DNA from: Bettongia penicillata ogilbyi
Lineage: Eukaryota > Chordata > Mammalia > Diprotodontia > Potoroidae
Length of the DNA stretch: 64,000 nt
Direction: 5' to 3'
NCBI GenBank assembly: GCA_023548195.1
Contig: JAJHZJ010000311.1
Location: 1,937,836 to 2,001,835, forward strand
The position numbers and the translations under genes were made by a program. Under the pieces are notes generated by a model that was given only the letters and a program-made list of their open reading frames with translations, was not told the DNA's origin and made no database searches. Below are positions 40,630 to 51,489 of the stretch, one piece after another (the stretch's first letter is position 1; every line of letters starts with the position of its first letter).

Positions 40630-40870
40630 AGCAGCTCATATCTGCAGCACCCAAAGATGTACAAAGCATTTAGCATACATGCCCTCATTTGATCCTCTCA
40701 TCAACCTCAGCGTGGTATGTCATCACCTGAGTCATTTTCCCCATTTTACAGATAAGGGAAGTTAGGCTAAAATACATTAAAGTGACTTATAATAAAGAGA
40801 AGAGCCAGGTCTTTGTACTCCAAATCCAGTATGTTTTCCATGAAGCCATTGCCGTTTGCTAATAACAAAA
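40630..40870 (-). repeat. MIR SINE, antisense, diverged
   Basis: 'tgtacaaagcatttagcata', 'ttttccccattttacagata' and 'gtactccaaatccagtatgt' follow the inverted order. Confidence 0.55.
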
Positions 40871-40944
40871 ATCTTAAGGACCTAAAACTTCCTTTTATCC
40901 TGGTATTAACCAAAAGGTGGTGCTTCTAAGTGAATAACAAAGAT

Positions 40945-41075
40945 ATATTAGAATCTGGATGAACATGACCTTGGATAAATCATTTAATTTCTCTGGTGCT
41001 CACTCTGTGGCACACAGAATAATGGGGTGAGACTACATAAGGACTTTCAGGTGTCATTCAGCTTTAATATTCCAT
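40945..41075 (+). repeat. MIR3-like SINE, truncated
   Basis: 'catgaccttggataaatcat' and 'tcaggtgtcattcagcttta' are diverged sense MIR3 core and tail. Confidence 0.45.
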
Positions 41076-42154
41076 ATGCTTTTATTATTAGAGGGTCCTT
41101 GACCAATACTTGAATTATTATATATCAAGAGGGCTAAGATCACATCAATCTGAGAAGGTGAGAAGGGGGAGGAGGTGAAGAACATAGTCACCTCTCAATT
41201 ATGTATGTTGATTATCTAATTCAATGGACTTTCTATAGACAATTTAAAATGGAAGTTGGCTCTCTGCCCCACTGCCCAGAATGCTTGAGGGGCTCCTCCC
41301 TCAGCTGCCCAGATGGTAGCATTCAGGGAAGGCAAACTCATGTTAACAGGAGTCTGATAAAACATAACCAGGGAGAAGGATCCTAAGCAAAAAGCCATGT
41401 CACCATCCAAAGTCAATGAGAATGCTTTCTGGACAGCCTGCTGTTCTGAATTCCCCAAATCACTCCTTTCCTCTTGCATAGGACCTTGTTCATAAAAGTC
41501 CCTCAATAAATAGCATTGAAATTGAATTGAATTTAAAATAGAGGCTGATGCAGTTGCTTTTGTATAAAAAGAGAAGATGCTACTGACCCCTGTGAGTTTT
41601 CCTAGTATGGGAGTGGATCTGCATTTGGCTATCCTTATTTTTTGAAACCAACAAAAGGCATCTGTGAGAGGCAGCCAGAATCAGGGCAGAGGCTGCCACC
41701 ATGGAACAGAGCAAGGCTGACTTGTCAGTAAGGCAATAAAAATGACACTCTTATGACTTCCATAGTTTTGTGGGGAGGATGTTCTTCACATCAGTACCAA
41801 CACAGTTTACTCCAGAACTTGGTCCAATGATGGTCTTTGAGAGTTGCTATGGCCCACCTGGTGATAACCCTCCACAGATTTAACCAGGCTGATCCTCAAA
41901 CAACAGGCATACAGGTACACCACTGGGTTTAGGTTCAAAGTCTTTCCAATTTGGGAGAATCTGCTAAAGCTTGACCTCAAAGGCAAATAAAGCCTTTAGG
42001 AGCATATGATTATCTGTATGACATAATGGAAGCATCTGAAGAGGCCTTTAGTATAATAATAATGATGATAAAGATAATACAATTCACATTCATATGACAT
42101 ATTCTTCTCCAAAAGGCATGGTGCCTGAGGAAAGAATGGTACAGTGAAAATAAT
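41076..42154. other. No clear feature
   Basis: About 1.1 kb of unique-looking sequence. A short 'attgaattgaatt' simple repeat near 41520 may end an old L2. The 96-codon minus-strand frame at 41216-41506 has no motif. Confidence 0.4.
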
Positions 42155-42420
42155 AACAATTTTTTTTTAAATGGCTAGCACTTATACAGCATTTTAAGGT
42201 TTGCAAAGAACTTTACAAATATCACATTTTCTCCTCACAACAAGCATAGGAGAGAAATGCTATTGTTATCTTTATTTTATAGAGCAGGAAATTGAGACAG
42301 ACAGAGGTTAAATGACTTATCCAGGGTCCTAAAGGTAGTTTCTGAAGCCAGATTTGAACTCTGGTCTTCCTGACTCCATTTTCAGCACTCTATCTGCTAT
42401 GTCAACTAGCTGCCTAGGTG
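42155..42420 (-). repeat. MIR SINE, antisense, full length
   Basis: 'gcattttaaggtttgcaaag', 'aactttacaaatatcacatt', 'cagacagaggttaaatgact' and 'cactctatctgctatgtcaa' give the complete inverted element. Confidence 0.82.
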
Positions 42421-42424
42421 AACA

Positions 42425-42595
42425 GAATCAGAGAACCTGGTTTCAGATCTTGTCTTTGATACTTGCTGTTTGGGTGACCTTGGGCAAGTCACATTCTATC
42501 TCTGAGCCTCAGTTTTGCCCATCTGTAAAATAGGGGTAGGCAGAGGCAGATGACTTTCTGAGATCTTTTCTAAATTAAGTCTAAAGTCGTAAGAA
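42425..42595 (+). repeat. MIR3 SINE
   Basis: 'gtgaccttgggcaagtcaca', 'gcctcagttttgcccatctg' and 'actttctgagatcttttcta' in sense order. Confidence 0.68.
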
Positions 42596-42609
42596 CTTTG
42601 CAAAGCAGA

Positions 42610-42770
42610 TTGCGTGTGTGGTTTGTCCTTCATTCTTGAAGAGGACCATGACATTGGGAAGATGGTGCCATGACATGCAAGTGAATTGGATTTAAGCAAG
42701 CGAGGGCTGCACAGTCACCAGACTCACTTTCTCCTCCAGAGCCATCTACATGTGTGACCAGACATGTATT
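42610..42770 (-). repeat. RTE-tailed marsupial repeat, antisense
   Basis: 'tccttcattcttgaagagga' opens the inverted RTE-like end. It is followed by 'gcaagtgaattggatttaag' and 'cactttctcctccagagcca', the reverse of blocks in 3165-3310. The (-) frame 42496-42699 is accidental. A MIR fragment (-) follows to about 42895. Confidence 0.72.
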
Positions 42771-43049
42771 ACAAAATTATCATTAGCCTTTTAGAAATGA
42801 AGAAACTGGGGCTCAGAAAGGGAAAATAACTGGTCCAGAGTCACCCAGTTTTTAGCTTCAGACAGAGTCTAGTATTCTTCTCATTATATCATTATATTCT
42901 TCCCATTATATCACATTGGCACAGAAGTCACCATCTTGGTCTTAGCAGAACAGAGGACTATTTCCCTCATGCTCAAATGTTGGAGGCATAGCTAAAGAAT
43001 AACTCCTTATGAGATACAAATGCAGAGATTTCATTCTACCTAAGCTCTG

Positions 43050-43390
43050 GTCTTCTCTTAGCCTTATAAAGGGTCATTTATCCATTAGATCAGTTTTGTT
43101 CAAAGAGGTAGAAAAAGCTTCCCTGTTGATTCCAGGATCTCTCCTTTCTCTGAATTCTGAGTTTATGAACATACTGTATGTACTTGTAATGCATGTTGTA
43201 CCATTTTGTTATTTAACTTTTGTAGGTGCTAATCTTATCTCATCAATTAGGTTGTAAACTTTTGGAGTGGAGGGACCACGCTACATAGTCTTCTATAGAT
43301 CCATTATCACCCTTGGCACAAAAATTGCACTCCTTACATATATATTTAGTGGATAGTTGGTTAAATGAATGAATGAACGAATGAATGGAA
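43050..43390 (+). repeat. L2 LINE 3' end with (GAAT)n
   Basis: A weak upstream part leads to 'aggttgtaaacttttggagt', 'agatccattatcacccttgg' and an end in 'gaatgaatgaacgaatgaat', which is the L2 terminal order. Confidence 0.6.
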
Positions 43391-43439
43391 GAAAAGAAAG
43401 CCCATGGATTCACTTCCCTTGTTTCTAGGAGAAGGACAG

Positions 43440-43880
43440 ACTGGTATATGTATATGTACATGCATATGTATATACAGATATACATATGTGTATATATTTA
43501 TTAATTAGCTTACCAATATATAAGTATATTATGAACATATGTATTATATACACATATGTAAGCATATGTGTATATAATGCAGATGTGACACACCTGTGTG
43601 TATACTATACATTTGCATGATACACATATGCATGCGCATATAGTACATATATAATAATATTTATATATATTGCAAATATACATATTTATTAGTAAGCTGA
43701 TAGATACTGGTACTCATTTGCAAGGCTGTACTAAGTTTCTATATTTTATTAGCTTTCCATTCCATCCCTAAGGACAGGGATGTGTGTATGTGAACATGTA
43801 TATTATATATAAATATATAAATATTATACACACACATACATATACATTGCATGTGTATGTATATATGTATATGTATTTTT
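43440..43880. repeat. (TATG/TACA)n AT-rich alternating array
   Basis: Alternating purine-pyrimidine TA/TG/CA steps fill most of 440 bases. An inverted pair lies inside it: 43504-43518 and 43687-43701 are complementary at 13 of 15 positions. Such DNA can form cruciforms. Confidence 0.85.
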
Positions 43881-43914
43881 TTCCAGGAATTATGTAAAAG
43901 GCAGGCTGACAAAT

Positions 43915-44140
43915 CGAACAGAGTATTGGACTAGATGTCAGAAAGAGGTGGGTTTAAAGCCTGTCTCATACCTACTGTAATTTAGCCTCTTTGAGAATCA
44001 ATCAGCTCCCTCATTTGTAAAATGTAGCTAAAAGACTTACCATTTCTGGGTTGTTGTAAGAGTCAAGTGAGATAATGTATATTAATTTTTTACAAACTGT
44101 AAAGCTTATGTAAAAATCAATTATTCCCATTCTTCACCTG
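43915..44140 (+). repeat. MIR-type SINE, diverged
   Basis: 'ggactagatgtcagaaagag', 'agctccctcatttgtaaaat' and 'tgttgtaagagtcaagtgag' in MIR order. Confidence 0.65.
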
Positions 44141-44329
44141 CAAAATGGGTACAGTTGTATTTTTACTCTCTACTTTACAGGATATGGTGAGGGGAAAGCT
44201 TTGTGACCTGCTTTTCTTCTTATCAGTGTCCCAGCTCTCCCAGCACCTTCTGCCTAAGTTGAATTCCTTCTGGAGGTCTCAAACAACGTCATGTCCTCCG
44301 ATCTCTGCCAAAGCTCCTTTCTTGTAGTC

Positions 44330-44960
44330 TGTGCCTGCCAAGGTGACACCATCAAATAAATGCCTTTCCTCCAATCAGTGCTCTGAGCTGACACCCTGAT
44401 TTGCATTTCAATTTGACTTCCTTTGGATAGTTCCAGCCAAAGCCAGAAAATCACTGCCTGTGTCAGTCTCCCTCCTGTTATGTTTTGCATCTTTCCCTGC
44501 TTGGTCCCCATCAAGGGCTATTCTTTCCTTGACATCTTGCTCCCTTCCACAGAGAAAAGTCATCCTTTAACAGCAGTTTTATTGCCCGGTGATATTAACA
44601 CAATGAAGGAAATCGCTGCTAATTTTTATGAATTATCTCATCATCTGCAGCTAATTAACAGCTGCTGAAAGAGCAGGCCTTGCTTTCCCTCAGAGAGTCT
44701 TTGCCTTGGAGCACTCCAGAATTCAGCTCAGCCTGGTCATCAACTGTGGGGGAAGAGTGGGGTTGACTCTCTCTGCTTACATTCCAATGGGGAGAAGGTG
44801 TCCCTAGCCTTAGTGCTGTATCCTCCTGACCAAAGGGTAGATGGGCTTCTTGGAGTTCACCAGTGTGTATTCAGCACTTGCCTGGCTGCCTGCAATGGGG
44901 ATGATTTAGGTTAGCTGGAAACTTTATTAACATCTAATCTAACTGGGCTGCTGCTGCTCT
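44330..44960. other. Repeat-free block, possible conserved non-coding sequence
   Basis: No repeat family is visible over 600 bases. The stretch 44566-44670 is AT-rich with several homeodomain-like cores ('tgctaatttttatgaattat', 'cagctaattaacagctgctg', the last also with an E-box CAGCTG). Positions 44453-44565 have been copied to 45763-45875. The plus- and minus-strand frames across it have no motif. Confidence 0.3.
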
Positions 44961-45159
44961 CAGTTCTCATTACCCTCCTTCTTTCTCCAAAAATCAAGCC
45001 TTAGCCTCTATATTTCACTGAAGCGGGCCATAAAGCTAACTGAATGGAGCAACCAATAGCTAAATACCACTTATTTAGAAGCTAATCCAGGCCCAGGTGG
45101 AGAGTAGAAGATTAGAGAGACAAGAGAGGGAAGAAGAGATAAGGGGGAAGGTGAGGGTC

Positions 45160-45260
45160 CAGCACTCTGGGTTTAGGGATGAGGAATATGAGATTCAGAG
45201 AAGAGGGACTTGCCTGGGGTCATATAAGTGGCTCAGACTCCAAATCCTGTGTGGTTGGCA
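45160..45260 (-). repeat. MIR-like fragment, antisense
   Basis: 'gggacttgcctggggtcata' and 'aagtggctcagactccaaat' resemble an inverted MIR core and head. Confidence 0.45.
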
Positions 45261-45517
45261 CAGACAGATTAATGGAATATAGAGCCAGGATGCACAATTC
45301 TGGGCCCTTGTCTCAGAGCCTACAAAGAAAGGGAACATCGATGTGAACTCTTAGAGGGTAAACTGGTAATGAGGTAGATTAATGTCTGGGTGATAGCACA
45401 GTTCTAACATTTGCAAGCAACCACATGGAACTGTGTAAAGAGAGCACTAGAGTCCATCCAAGTGCTGGTGATTGTTGGTAATCATTCAAATATATACCAA
45501 AGGGATAAAAAGACATA

Positions 45518-45680
45518 GGAAACAGTTTAGCACAATGGAAAGGACACTGGTCTTGGAGTCAGGAGACCTTGGCTTCACTTTCTCTCCCTTAGCCTCAGTT
45601 TCCACCTGTCAAATGGAAATGATAACACATACCACTTCCCTCATATGGGCTGCTCTGGGAATCAGGTCATGGATGGGACG
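45518..45680 (+). repeat. MIR SINE
   Basis: 'ggtcttggagtcaggagacc', 'tagcctcagtttccacctgt' and 'gggctgctctgggaatcagg' in MIR order. Confidence 0.62.
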
Positions 45681-45699
45681 TAGATCTTAAAGTTACCAT

Positions 45700-45960
45700 T
45701 ACATCATGATGTCAGCAAGAGGCATTGGAGAGGGGAGGACAGATATGGTTTTAGGACCAGGGACTGCCTGTGTCAGTCTCCCTCCTATTATGTTTTGCAT
45801 CTTTTCCCTGTTGGTCCCCATCAAGGGCTATTCTTTCCTTGACATCTTGCTCCCTGCCACAGAGAAATGTCACCCTTAGGACCAAGGTTCAATCCTACCT
45901 CTGTAGGCAGTGTGTGACTGTAGGCAAGTAAGCCTCAGTGACTTAGGCAATAATTCAGGA
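45700..45960 (+). repeat. MIR fragment split by a templated insertion
   Basis: The head 'agatatggttttaggaccag' breaks at 45762 and continues after 45876 as 'ttaggaccaaggttcaatcc' and 'gtgactgtaggcaagtaagc'. Removing the insert restores a MIR head and core. Confidence 0.55.
45763..45875 (+). other. 113-bp copy of 44453-44565 inserted in a MIR
   Basis: The segment is nearly identical to 44453-44565 in the same orientation ('tgtcagtctccctcct', 'tggtccccatcaagggctat', 'tccttgacatcttgctccct'). It differs at only a handful of positions. It is bracketed by ttaggaccaggg (45751-45762) and ttaggaccaagg (45876-45887), a 12-bp direct repeat with one mismatch. There is no poly(A) tail or transposon end. 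Confidence 0.85.
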
Positions 45961-46149
45961 CTTGTAGTTACAGAAAAGATATCAAATTGTATTGGCAGAG
46001 GGAATTCCTTGGGCAACCTGCCATCAATGAAATTAGAGACCCAACTCCTAACCTACTTAGAGAGCAGGAGGAGGCTAAGGTCAGTGCTTGGAGAGAGTAT
46101 CTCTGAACAACAGTAGTTAATTATTTGGAAGACAGGAATTTGGGGGTAA

Positions 46150-46300
46150 TAGATCATAGATTTACAGCTAAGAAGGACCTTAGAATGTTTATCAAGTACA
46201 AACCCCTCATTTTACAGATCTGATAAGGAATCAGAGTCCCCAAGAGGTTAAATGAATTCTTTAGTCACACAGATAATACCTGTTGGAAGTGGGATTAAAC
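46150..46300 (-). repeat. MIR3 SINE, antisense, diverged
   Basis: 'gatcatagatttacagctaa', 'cccctcattttacagatctg' and 'cccaagaggttaaatgaatt' in inverted order. Confidence 0.65.
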
Positions 46301-47515
46301 AAGTACCCTATCTACTTCATCACATGTTGGTGGGACCACGTCAAGTCATTAGAACACAGTGTAATGGACATAGGCCCTTAAGCCAGTATTGGGAAAATAG
46401 GCTTAAGACAGACTACTCAGTAGCAATCTACTCAGGATCAGTGTACCCTGGAGAGCCACAGAAGTGGCACAGTCCAGGATCATATTCTCACAGAACCATC
46501 ACTAATTTGTGGTCCAGCTGCTGATTTCAGTGCCTCAGTTTCCCCATTATCAGGATGCAGTCTTTTCACTGGTGCTTCGTGTACTCTATAATTAGCAGTT
46601 ACAGAAGTTGGAGATGTGCTGTCTACATGAATAACTCAGGAACAAGGAGTGGGACCTATTGGGGATCCGCAAGAAAAGATCATGTTGAAGTAAGGGGTGG
46701 GAAAACAAGCTGGGAGCTGATGAAGCCCAGGGAATGCTATCTGTATGGGAAGAGGATTTATGCTGAGATTATACAGAGTAGAGAAGAGCAGTGAATAGAA
46801 AGGGTTGGTCAGGAGGAAGGATTAAATGAGCTATAGAAGGAGGTTGGAGCCCTTTGGCTACATATCCCAAAATAGACAGGGAGGGAGAGAAGTAGGTTTG
46901 GGTTGTGGGGAGGGCAGGCAAAGCCTCTGATTGGTGGCTGTGTCCCAGGCTCTGGAATGAAGGAGAGAGGGACCTTGGCTTAGGAAAATGAAGATTTCCT
47001 AGATGCCCCTCTTGTCCTTGTAATACCAAAGTTGAGTCTCTGGCCTTTTCAATTTTAGCAAAATACACTGTGTGAAGTACCTGACCTTTCAAAGGAGGAT
47101 TGTGCAAGCTTGGCCCTACCTCAGGTGGGCTCCCTGGGGCTTTCTGACTTGGACACCCAGATCCCATATGAGCAGGTGTCATCACACCATCCAAAGCTGA
47201 AGCCACAAGGGGGGGATCATAATTTTCTAACCTTATCCACACACGCACACATGCACACAGAATCCTATTGTGTTGTCATCATTGCACATACAAATACTGG
47301 CTGCAGGGAGTTTGGCCTAGGGAGATTTAAAGTTGATATATGGAGAATAGAAAACACAGGAGGAGGAGGAACTGAGGAACATCACTGGACAAGGGAGAGC
47401 ATGAAGAGGCTTCTGAGTGAGAAAAGCTGGCACTATGGGACTTGGGCAAAGGGAGTGGTGAAAGGAAAAGCAAAGGATTTAGGGAAGGAAAGACACATAG
47501 AGTAAGCTTGATAGA
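46301..47515. other. Unique sequence with unsupported frames
   Basis: Plus-strand frames at 46555-46794 and 47110-47505 (131 codons) and a minus-strand frame at 46769-47248 (159 codons) are open. None has a domain, signal peptide or membrane segment that I recognise, and the long ones overlap on opposite strands. I regard them as chance openings. Confidence 0.4.
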
Positions 47516-47517
47516 GA

Positions 47518-47640
47518 AAAGGAAAGAACATTGAGCTAGGAGTCAGGAAAGATAAATTCTCTTCCCAGCCCTGCCAGCAATCATCTGTGCGACCTTGAGT
47601 GAATCACTGACTTTTCTGGGCCACAGAATCCTCATCTTCT
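47518..47640 (+). repeat. MIR3 SINE, 3' truncated
   Basis: 'gagctaggagtcaggaaaga', 'gcgaccttgagtgaatcact' and 'ggccacagaatcctcatctt' in sense order. It ends where the next repeat begins. Confidence 0.6.
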
Positions 47641-47940
47641 GGTTGTGCTTGTCCTTCATTCTCCAAGAGGACCATGACATCAAGAAGATGACATGACTTG
47701 CACTTGACTTTGATCTGAGTGAGGGAGGGCTATGCAAGGTCACCAGCCTCACTTTCTCCTCCAGTCATCTGAGTCCAGTGACCTGATATTGATCAGAAAG
47801 ACTGGAGATTGCCCAGGATGCAATGGGAGACCCTGGCCATTTTAGGCTAAGGTCTTATCAGATTCTCACACTCATTCAATGACTAGGACTCTTTAAGTAG
47901 TTATTCATGGGATGGCCTCTTTTAATAAAGAAAGAAAAAC
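47641..47940 (-). repeat. RTE-tailed marsupial repeat, antisense, longer copy
   Basis: 'tccttcattctccaagagga', 'cctcactttctcctccagtc', 'gactggagattgcccaggat' and 'aggctaaggtcttatcagat' give a longer inverted copy of the family seen at 2750-3310 and 42610-42770. Confidence 0.72.
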
Positions 47941-49270
47941 AAAAAATCAACCTGGGAGGGGAAAACCCTCAGGGTTCCTGGGTAAAAGAGAAACAATTAC
48001 TATTTAGTATTTACATTCACTCCGTACTAAGTGGGCAGAGACCTGTTGTCCAATCTATGAGCTCCAGAGTGAACTGGGCTTAAGGATCATCTTTGAGCAA
48101 GAAATATCATGAAGGGATTGTACTAGATGGTCTCTAATGCCTCCCCCTCCCACCCTCCCACCCTCTCAACTACAACATTTAGATTAAATGGGAAGAATAG
48201 AAAACATGAGCCATGCTAGAGAAAGGATCCAGAAAGAACAAAGCTTCCATTGATTACACAAATGTAAAGAAAAATAACATTGAAAGACTTCTGAACTTCA
48301 ATCAACTCAGTGACTAATGGTGGTGAACTTTAGGTGCAGAAACGAATGAATGAAAAAGCATTTATGTGTTTGTGATGTACCAGGCATATATAAAGTAAAG
48401 TAGTCCTTGCCTTCAATGCTCTTACATTCTAAAAGAGGAAAACAATACTTAGAGAAGGATGGTGACTTTCCCTGAGAAGACACAGAGGTAGTGAATGGAG
48501 CCTTGGGGAAATTGATCAACTTGTCCTTTCCAAGAGTGGTGTTGTTGATGTGATTAGTATTCTAGGAGAAAGAGCTGGAAATTAGGGTAAAGGAAGAAGG
48601 ATGTATGGTGATATGCCAATTATTTATAACATGATGGGTCTAGAAGAGCCTAGATATGGCGAATGCAAATGGCTGGGGTACCAATCAAGGGCACAGGTTT
48701 CAGCACCTAGAAAAAGCCATACATTAACAAACAGAGCCAATGTGTTGTGGAGGTTTTGTTCTAGTTATTGTTGGGTTAGCTGTACTTCTTTCAAGGGAGG
48801 GTTCTATTGAGGGATAAAGAGCCACTGAACCATTGGTAAGTGAGAGTGATGTAAAAAAAGAACATCAATCAGACTTTTTTTTTTTAAAGCAAGGGACAGG
48901 ATAGGGAGAATATTTTGAAGAATACATGTGAATACAGAGAGATCTAGTGAGCTAATCTCCTCTCAAATAGATCCTTTAGCTCCTCCCAGTTTGTCAAGGA
49001 CTAGAAGTAGAGGCCCTCGTGTTGGACCCTGATTTTCTAATCTCGAAAAAAGTAAACAAAAAAGAACACAGCCACTCATCAGCACTTGACCCAGTGCCTT
49101 TCTGGTTGTGAACACTCCAGCCAATGGAGTGGAAGCTCCACCACTGTCTCCTTGGGACACTGGTGAAGCTTCACGTTTTATGACAGACTTTTTCTGGGCA
49201 GCCCTGTTTGCTTCCATCTACTTTACACAGAGGACTAAGAATGAACCCCAGAATGATAGCCCAGTGATGA
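47941..49270. other. Mostly unique sequence
   Basis: A short old-repeat patch ('gatgtaccaggcatatataa') lies near 48376 and a T11 run near 48875. Small frames (48307-48519 minus, 48963-49217 minus) have no recognisable motif. Confidence 0.4.
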
Positions 49271-49274
49271 GTCT

Positions 49275-49475
49275 GAGTTCATGATCATAATAATTATGTT
49301 TGGAGGGACCTTAAAGGTCAACTGGTCCAAGCTCTTTGTTTTACAAGCAAAGAAACTGAAGTCCAGAGAAGTTATGTGACTTGCCCAAAACGAAAAGAAT
49401 TGGGATTTGAATCCAGGTCTTCTGACTTCAAATCCAGTACCCTTTCCACAGTATCATATTGTCTCTCCTTGGAAA
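49275..49475 (-). repeat. MIR3 SINE, antisense, full length
   Basis: 'tggagggaccttaaaggtca', 'aaagaaactgaagtccagag', 'ttgaatccaggtcttctgac' and 'accctttccacagtatcata' in inverted order. Confidence 0.78.
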
Positions 49476-50185
49476 CTACTGCAAGGAAATAAGGCATAGC
49501 TATGTGTTTCCCCATCCCTAGAATAACTTGGTCCTATGGGTCTTTTCCAGGCCATTAGGAATAGACCACTAAGGGTCACATAACCCCTCTGTCTAGGCTC
49601 CTTATATCCAACAAAGTATCCTAGGCTTAGGAAAATCATCCCATCTCTGCTATTCTTGGCTCCGACAAAAGTTGCTTCCTCTAGTAGGTTCTCTAGCCCT
49701 ACTCCCATCTCAAACCTAATTGGGTTGATTCCATCCATCCTGTCATCTGCCCTGCTTCTGGTGAGCTTCTCTCCACACCTAGATCCACACTTCTGGAAGC
49801 CAGAATAAATGTCATCTGTTCCTGGACGTAAATGGAGGAGTTAACACACTCAGTTTTAGAATTCTGGGCCAAAATGTCTACACTGGTGAGTGATTGAGTG
49901 TAAAGTCAACTATCTGGACACCCTAAGCCACCAGACAAGACTACACTTTTCATCTAGCCATCTGCCTCTGTTACTTCATCACTTATCCTGATTCTTGCAT
50001 ATTATGATGCCTTCTCCTTTTTCCGTTTCTTACTCTGGGCTCAGTATCAAGTCAATATCACCATTGTTCTTAGGAAGGGTCAGAGAAAAGTCTTGAATTT
50101 CTACCTAGAAAGATAGAGGAGGCACACCAATTGACATCAGCTCACAAGTGGCTTCCTTCCCTGAGCATCACTTCCATAAGATTTC
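49476..50185. other. No recognisable feature
   Basis: Unique-looking sequence. The 94-codon minus-strand frame at 49454-49738 overlaps the SINE edge and has no motif. Confidence 0.4.
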
Positions 50186-50189
50186 TCAA

Positions 50190-50285
50190 GCCCCTTCGGT
50201 TTCTATTTTGTATCTGCATCCCCAATACTTAGCACAGTGCTTGGCATAGAGCGAATGCTTAATAAATAAATTTTTGCTATTCAAC
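50190..50285 (+). repeat. L2 LINE 3' terminus
   Basis: 'tgcatccccaatacttagca', 'cagtgcttggcatagagcga' and 'atgcttaataaataaatttt' are the terminal L2 blocks. Confidence 0.75.
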
Positions 50286-50773
50286 CTTGAGATAATGGAA
50301 AGCTGAGTCCAGATAAGAATAAACTAGCACTCAAAACCAACCTCAGACACAGCCTCCTCAAACTTTCTCCTTTGTAAAGGAGGTAAATTAAGGTGGTCTT
50401 TGATCTTACTGAGTTTTCCTAAACAACCAATAACCAAATATGAACAACCTGATAACGTTATAAGGCATTGCCTATTGGATAAAAGTAATTGATTCACTGG
50501 CTAACATTCAGCCATATCTTTGAGAGCATCTAAAAACCACAAGGGGGCCTCACTCTGAAGTAAGTCAGTTCTAGAACCTGGAGGAATACTGAGCTCTTAA
50601 GGATTATTCATTCTTCCCTTAAGTAGGAGGAGAGCTCTGGTTCTTTGCTTATCCCATCCACAATTATCTCTCACAGCAGAAGGGCTTGGCCACAGAAGAC
50701 ATGAGTGCATTCGGACAATGAGTGGAATTCAGAAACACTGTTGCAGCCTAGGTTCCCCTCACCTGCTCAAAGC
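50286..50773. other. Unique sequence
   Basis: No gene or repeat is recognised. A CTCF-like CCACAAGGGGGC lies at 50537-50548, with one off-consensus base. Confidence 0.35.
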
Positions 50774-50953
50774 AGCAACCAGGGTGGTGGAGTGGAATGA
50801 ATGAATGAATGAATGAATGAATGAATGAATGAATGAATGAATGAACTGGGAGCAATAGCTTAGCAACCAGGGTGGTGGAGTGGAATGAATGAATGAATGA
50901 ATGAATGAATGAATGAATGAATGAATGAATGCACTAACTGGGAGCAATAGCTT
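50774..50953. repeat. Tandem duplication of an 88-92 bp unit containing (GAAT)n
   Basis: Each unit (50774-50861 and 50862-50953) consists of 'agcaaccagggtggtggagt', a GAAT array of about 11 units, and 'actgggagcaatagctt'. The flanking non-repetitive parts are identical. Unit 2 has a small insertion before 'actggg'. The minus-strand poly-HSFI frame is a translation of the array. Confidence 0.93.
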
Positions 50954-51245
50954 TAGAGTTGGAAGGATGCCCCTCTAGTTCAACCTCATTTTACATATCA
51001 GGTGACTGAGGCCGAAAGGACTTAAGTGCCCAAGTCACAAGGAGTGAAGGTGACAAGTTTAAGAGTTCATAGTCATGACATTTATGTTTGGAGAGACTTT
51101 AAAGGTCATCTAGTTCAAATCCTCCATTTTACAGGCAAAGGAACTGAAACCCAGAGAAATTTAAGTATGGTAGAGCTAGGGTTTTGAACCAATATACTTG
51201 GTTCTAAATCCAGCGTCTTTCTACTGCATCAAGCTGTCTCCCTAG
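50954..51245 (-). repeat. Two antisense MIR3 SINEs
   Basis: The first (to about 51060) reads 'ttagagttggaaggatgccc' and 'ggtgactgaggccgaaagga'. The second (51071-51245) reads 'aaaggtcatctagttcaaat' and 'aaaggaactgaaacccagag'. Confidence 0.72.
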
Positions 51246-51392
51246 ATTCAAATCCAGCTTTTGTCACTTACTATCTATGTGACCTTGGACAGCTCACTTA
51301 GCCTTTTTGAATCTCAGTTTCCTCTTCTATAAAGAGGATAAAGACATTGGATGAACTGTAGCCCCTTTCAGCTGTAGATTCTATGCTTTTTT
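51246..51392 (+). repeat. MIR3 SINE, sense
   Basis: 'tatgtgaccttggacagctc', 'gaatctcagtttcctcttct' and 'gcccctttcagctgtagatt'. It sits tail-to-tail with the inverted copies upstream. Confidence 0.72.
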
Positions 51393-51489
51393 GTAATAAG
51401 AGGAATAGGACTAGGCTTTCTCAGTCCCTACAGGTCACTAGAACAATAAATAATTCTCCCAGCCCCTCTTCCCTGCCCAATGCCTGTCT

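Noticed and set aside
46769..47248. 159-codon minus-strand open frame
   Set aside because: It overlaps a 131-codon plus-strand frame and has no recognisable motif, signal peptide or membrane segment.
50537..50548. CCACAAGGGGGC as a second confident CTCF site
   Set aside because: It has an A where the core prefers C or T, so it is mentioned only as a weak match.
50774..50953. Regularly spaced repeats resembling a CRISPR array
   Set aside because: There are only two long units with a tetranucleotide core. The genome is clearly vertebrate.
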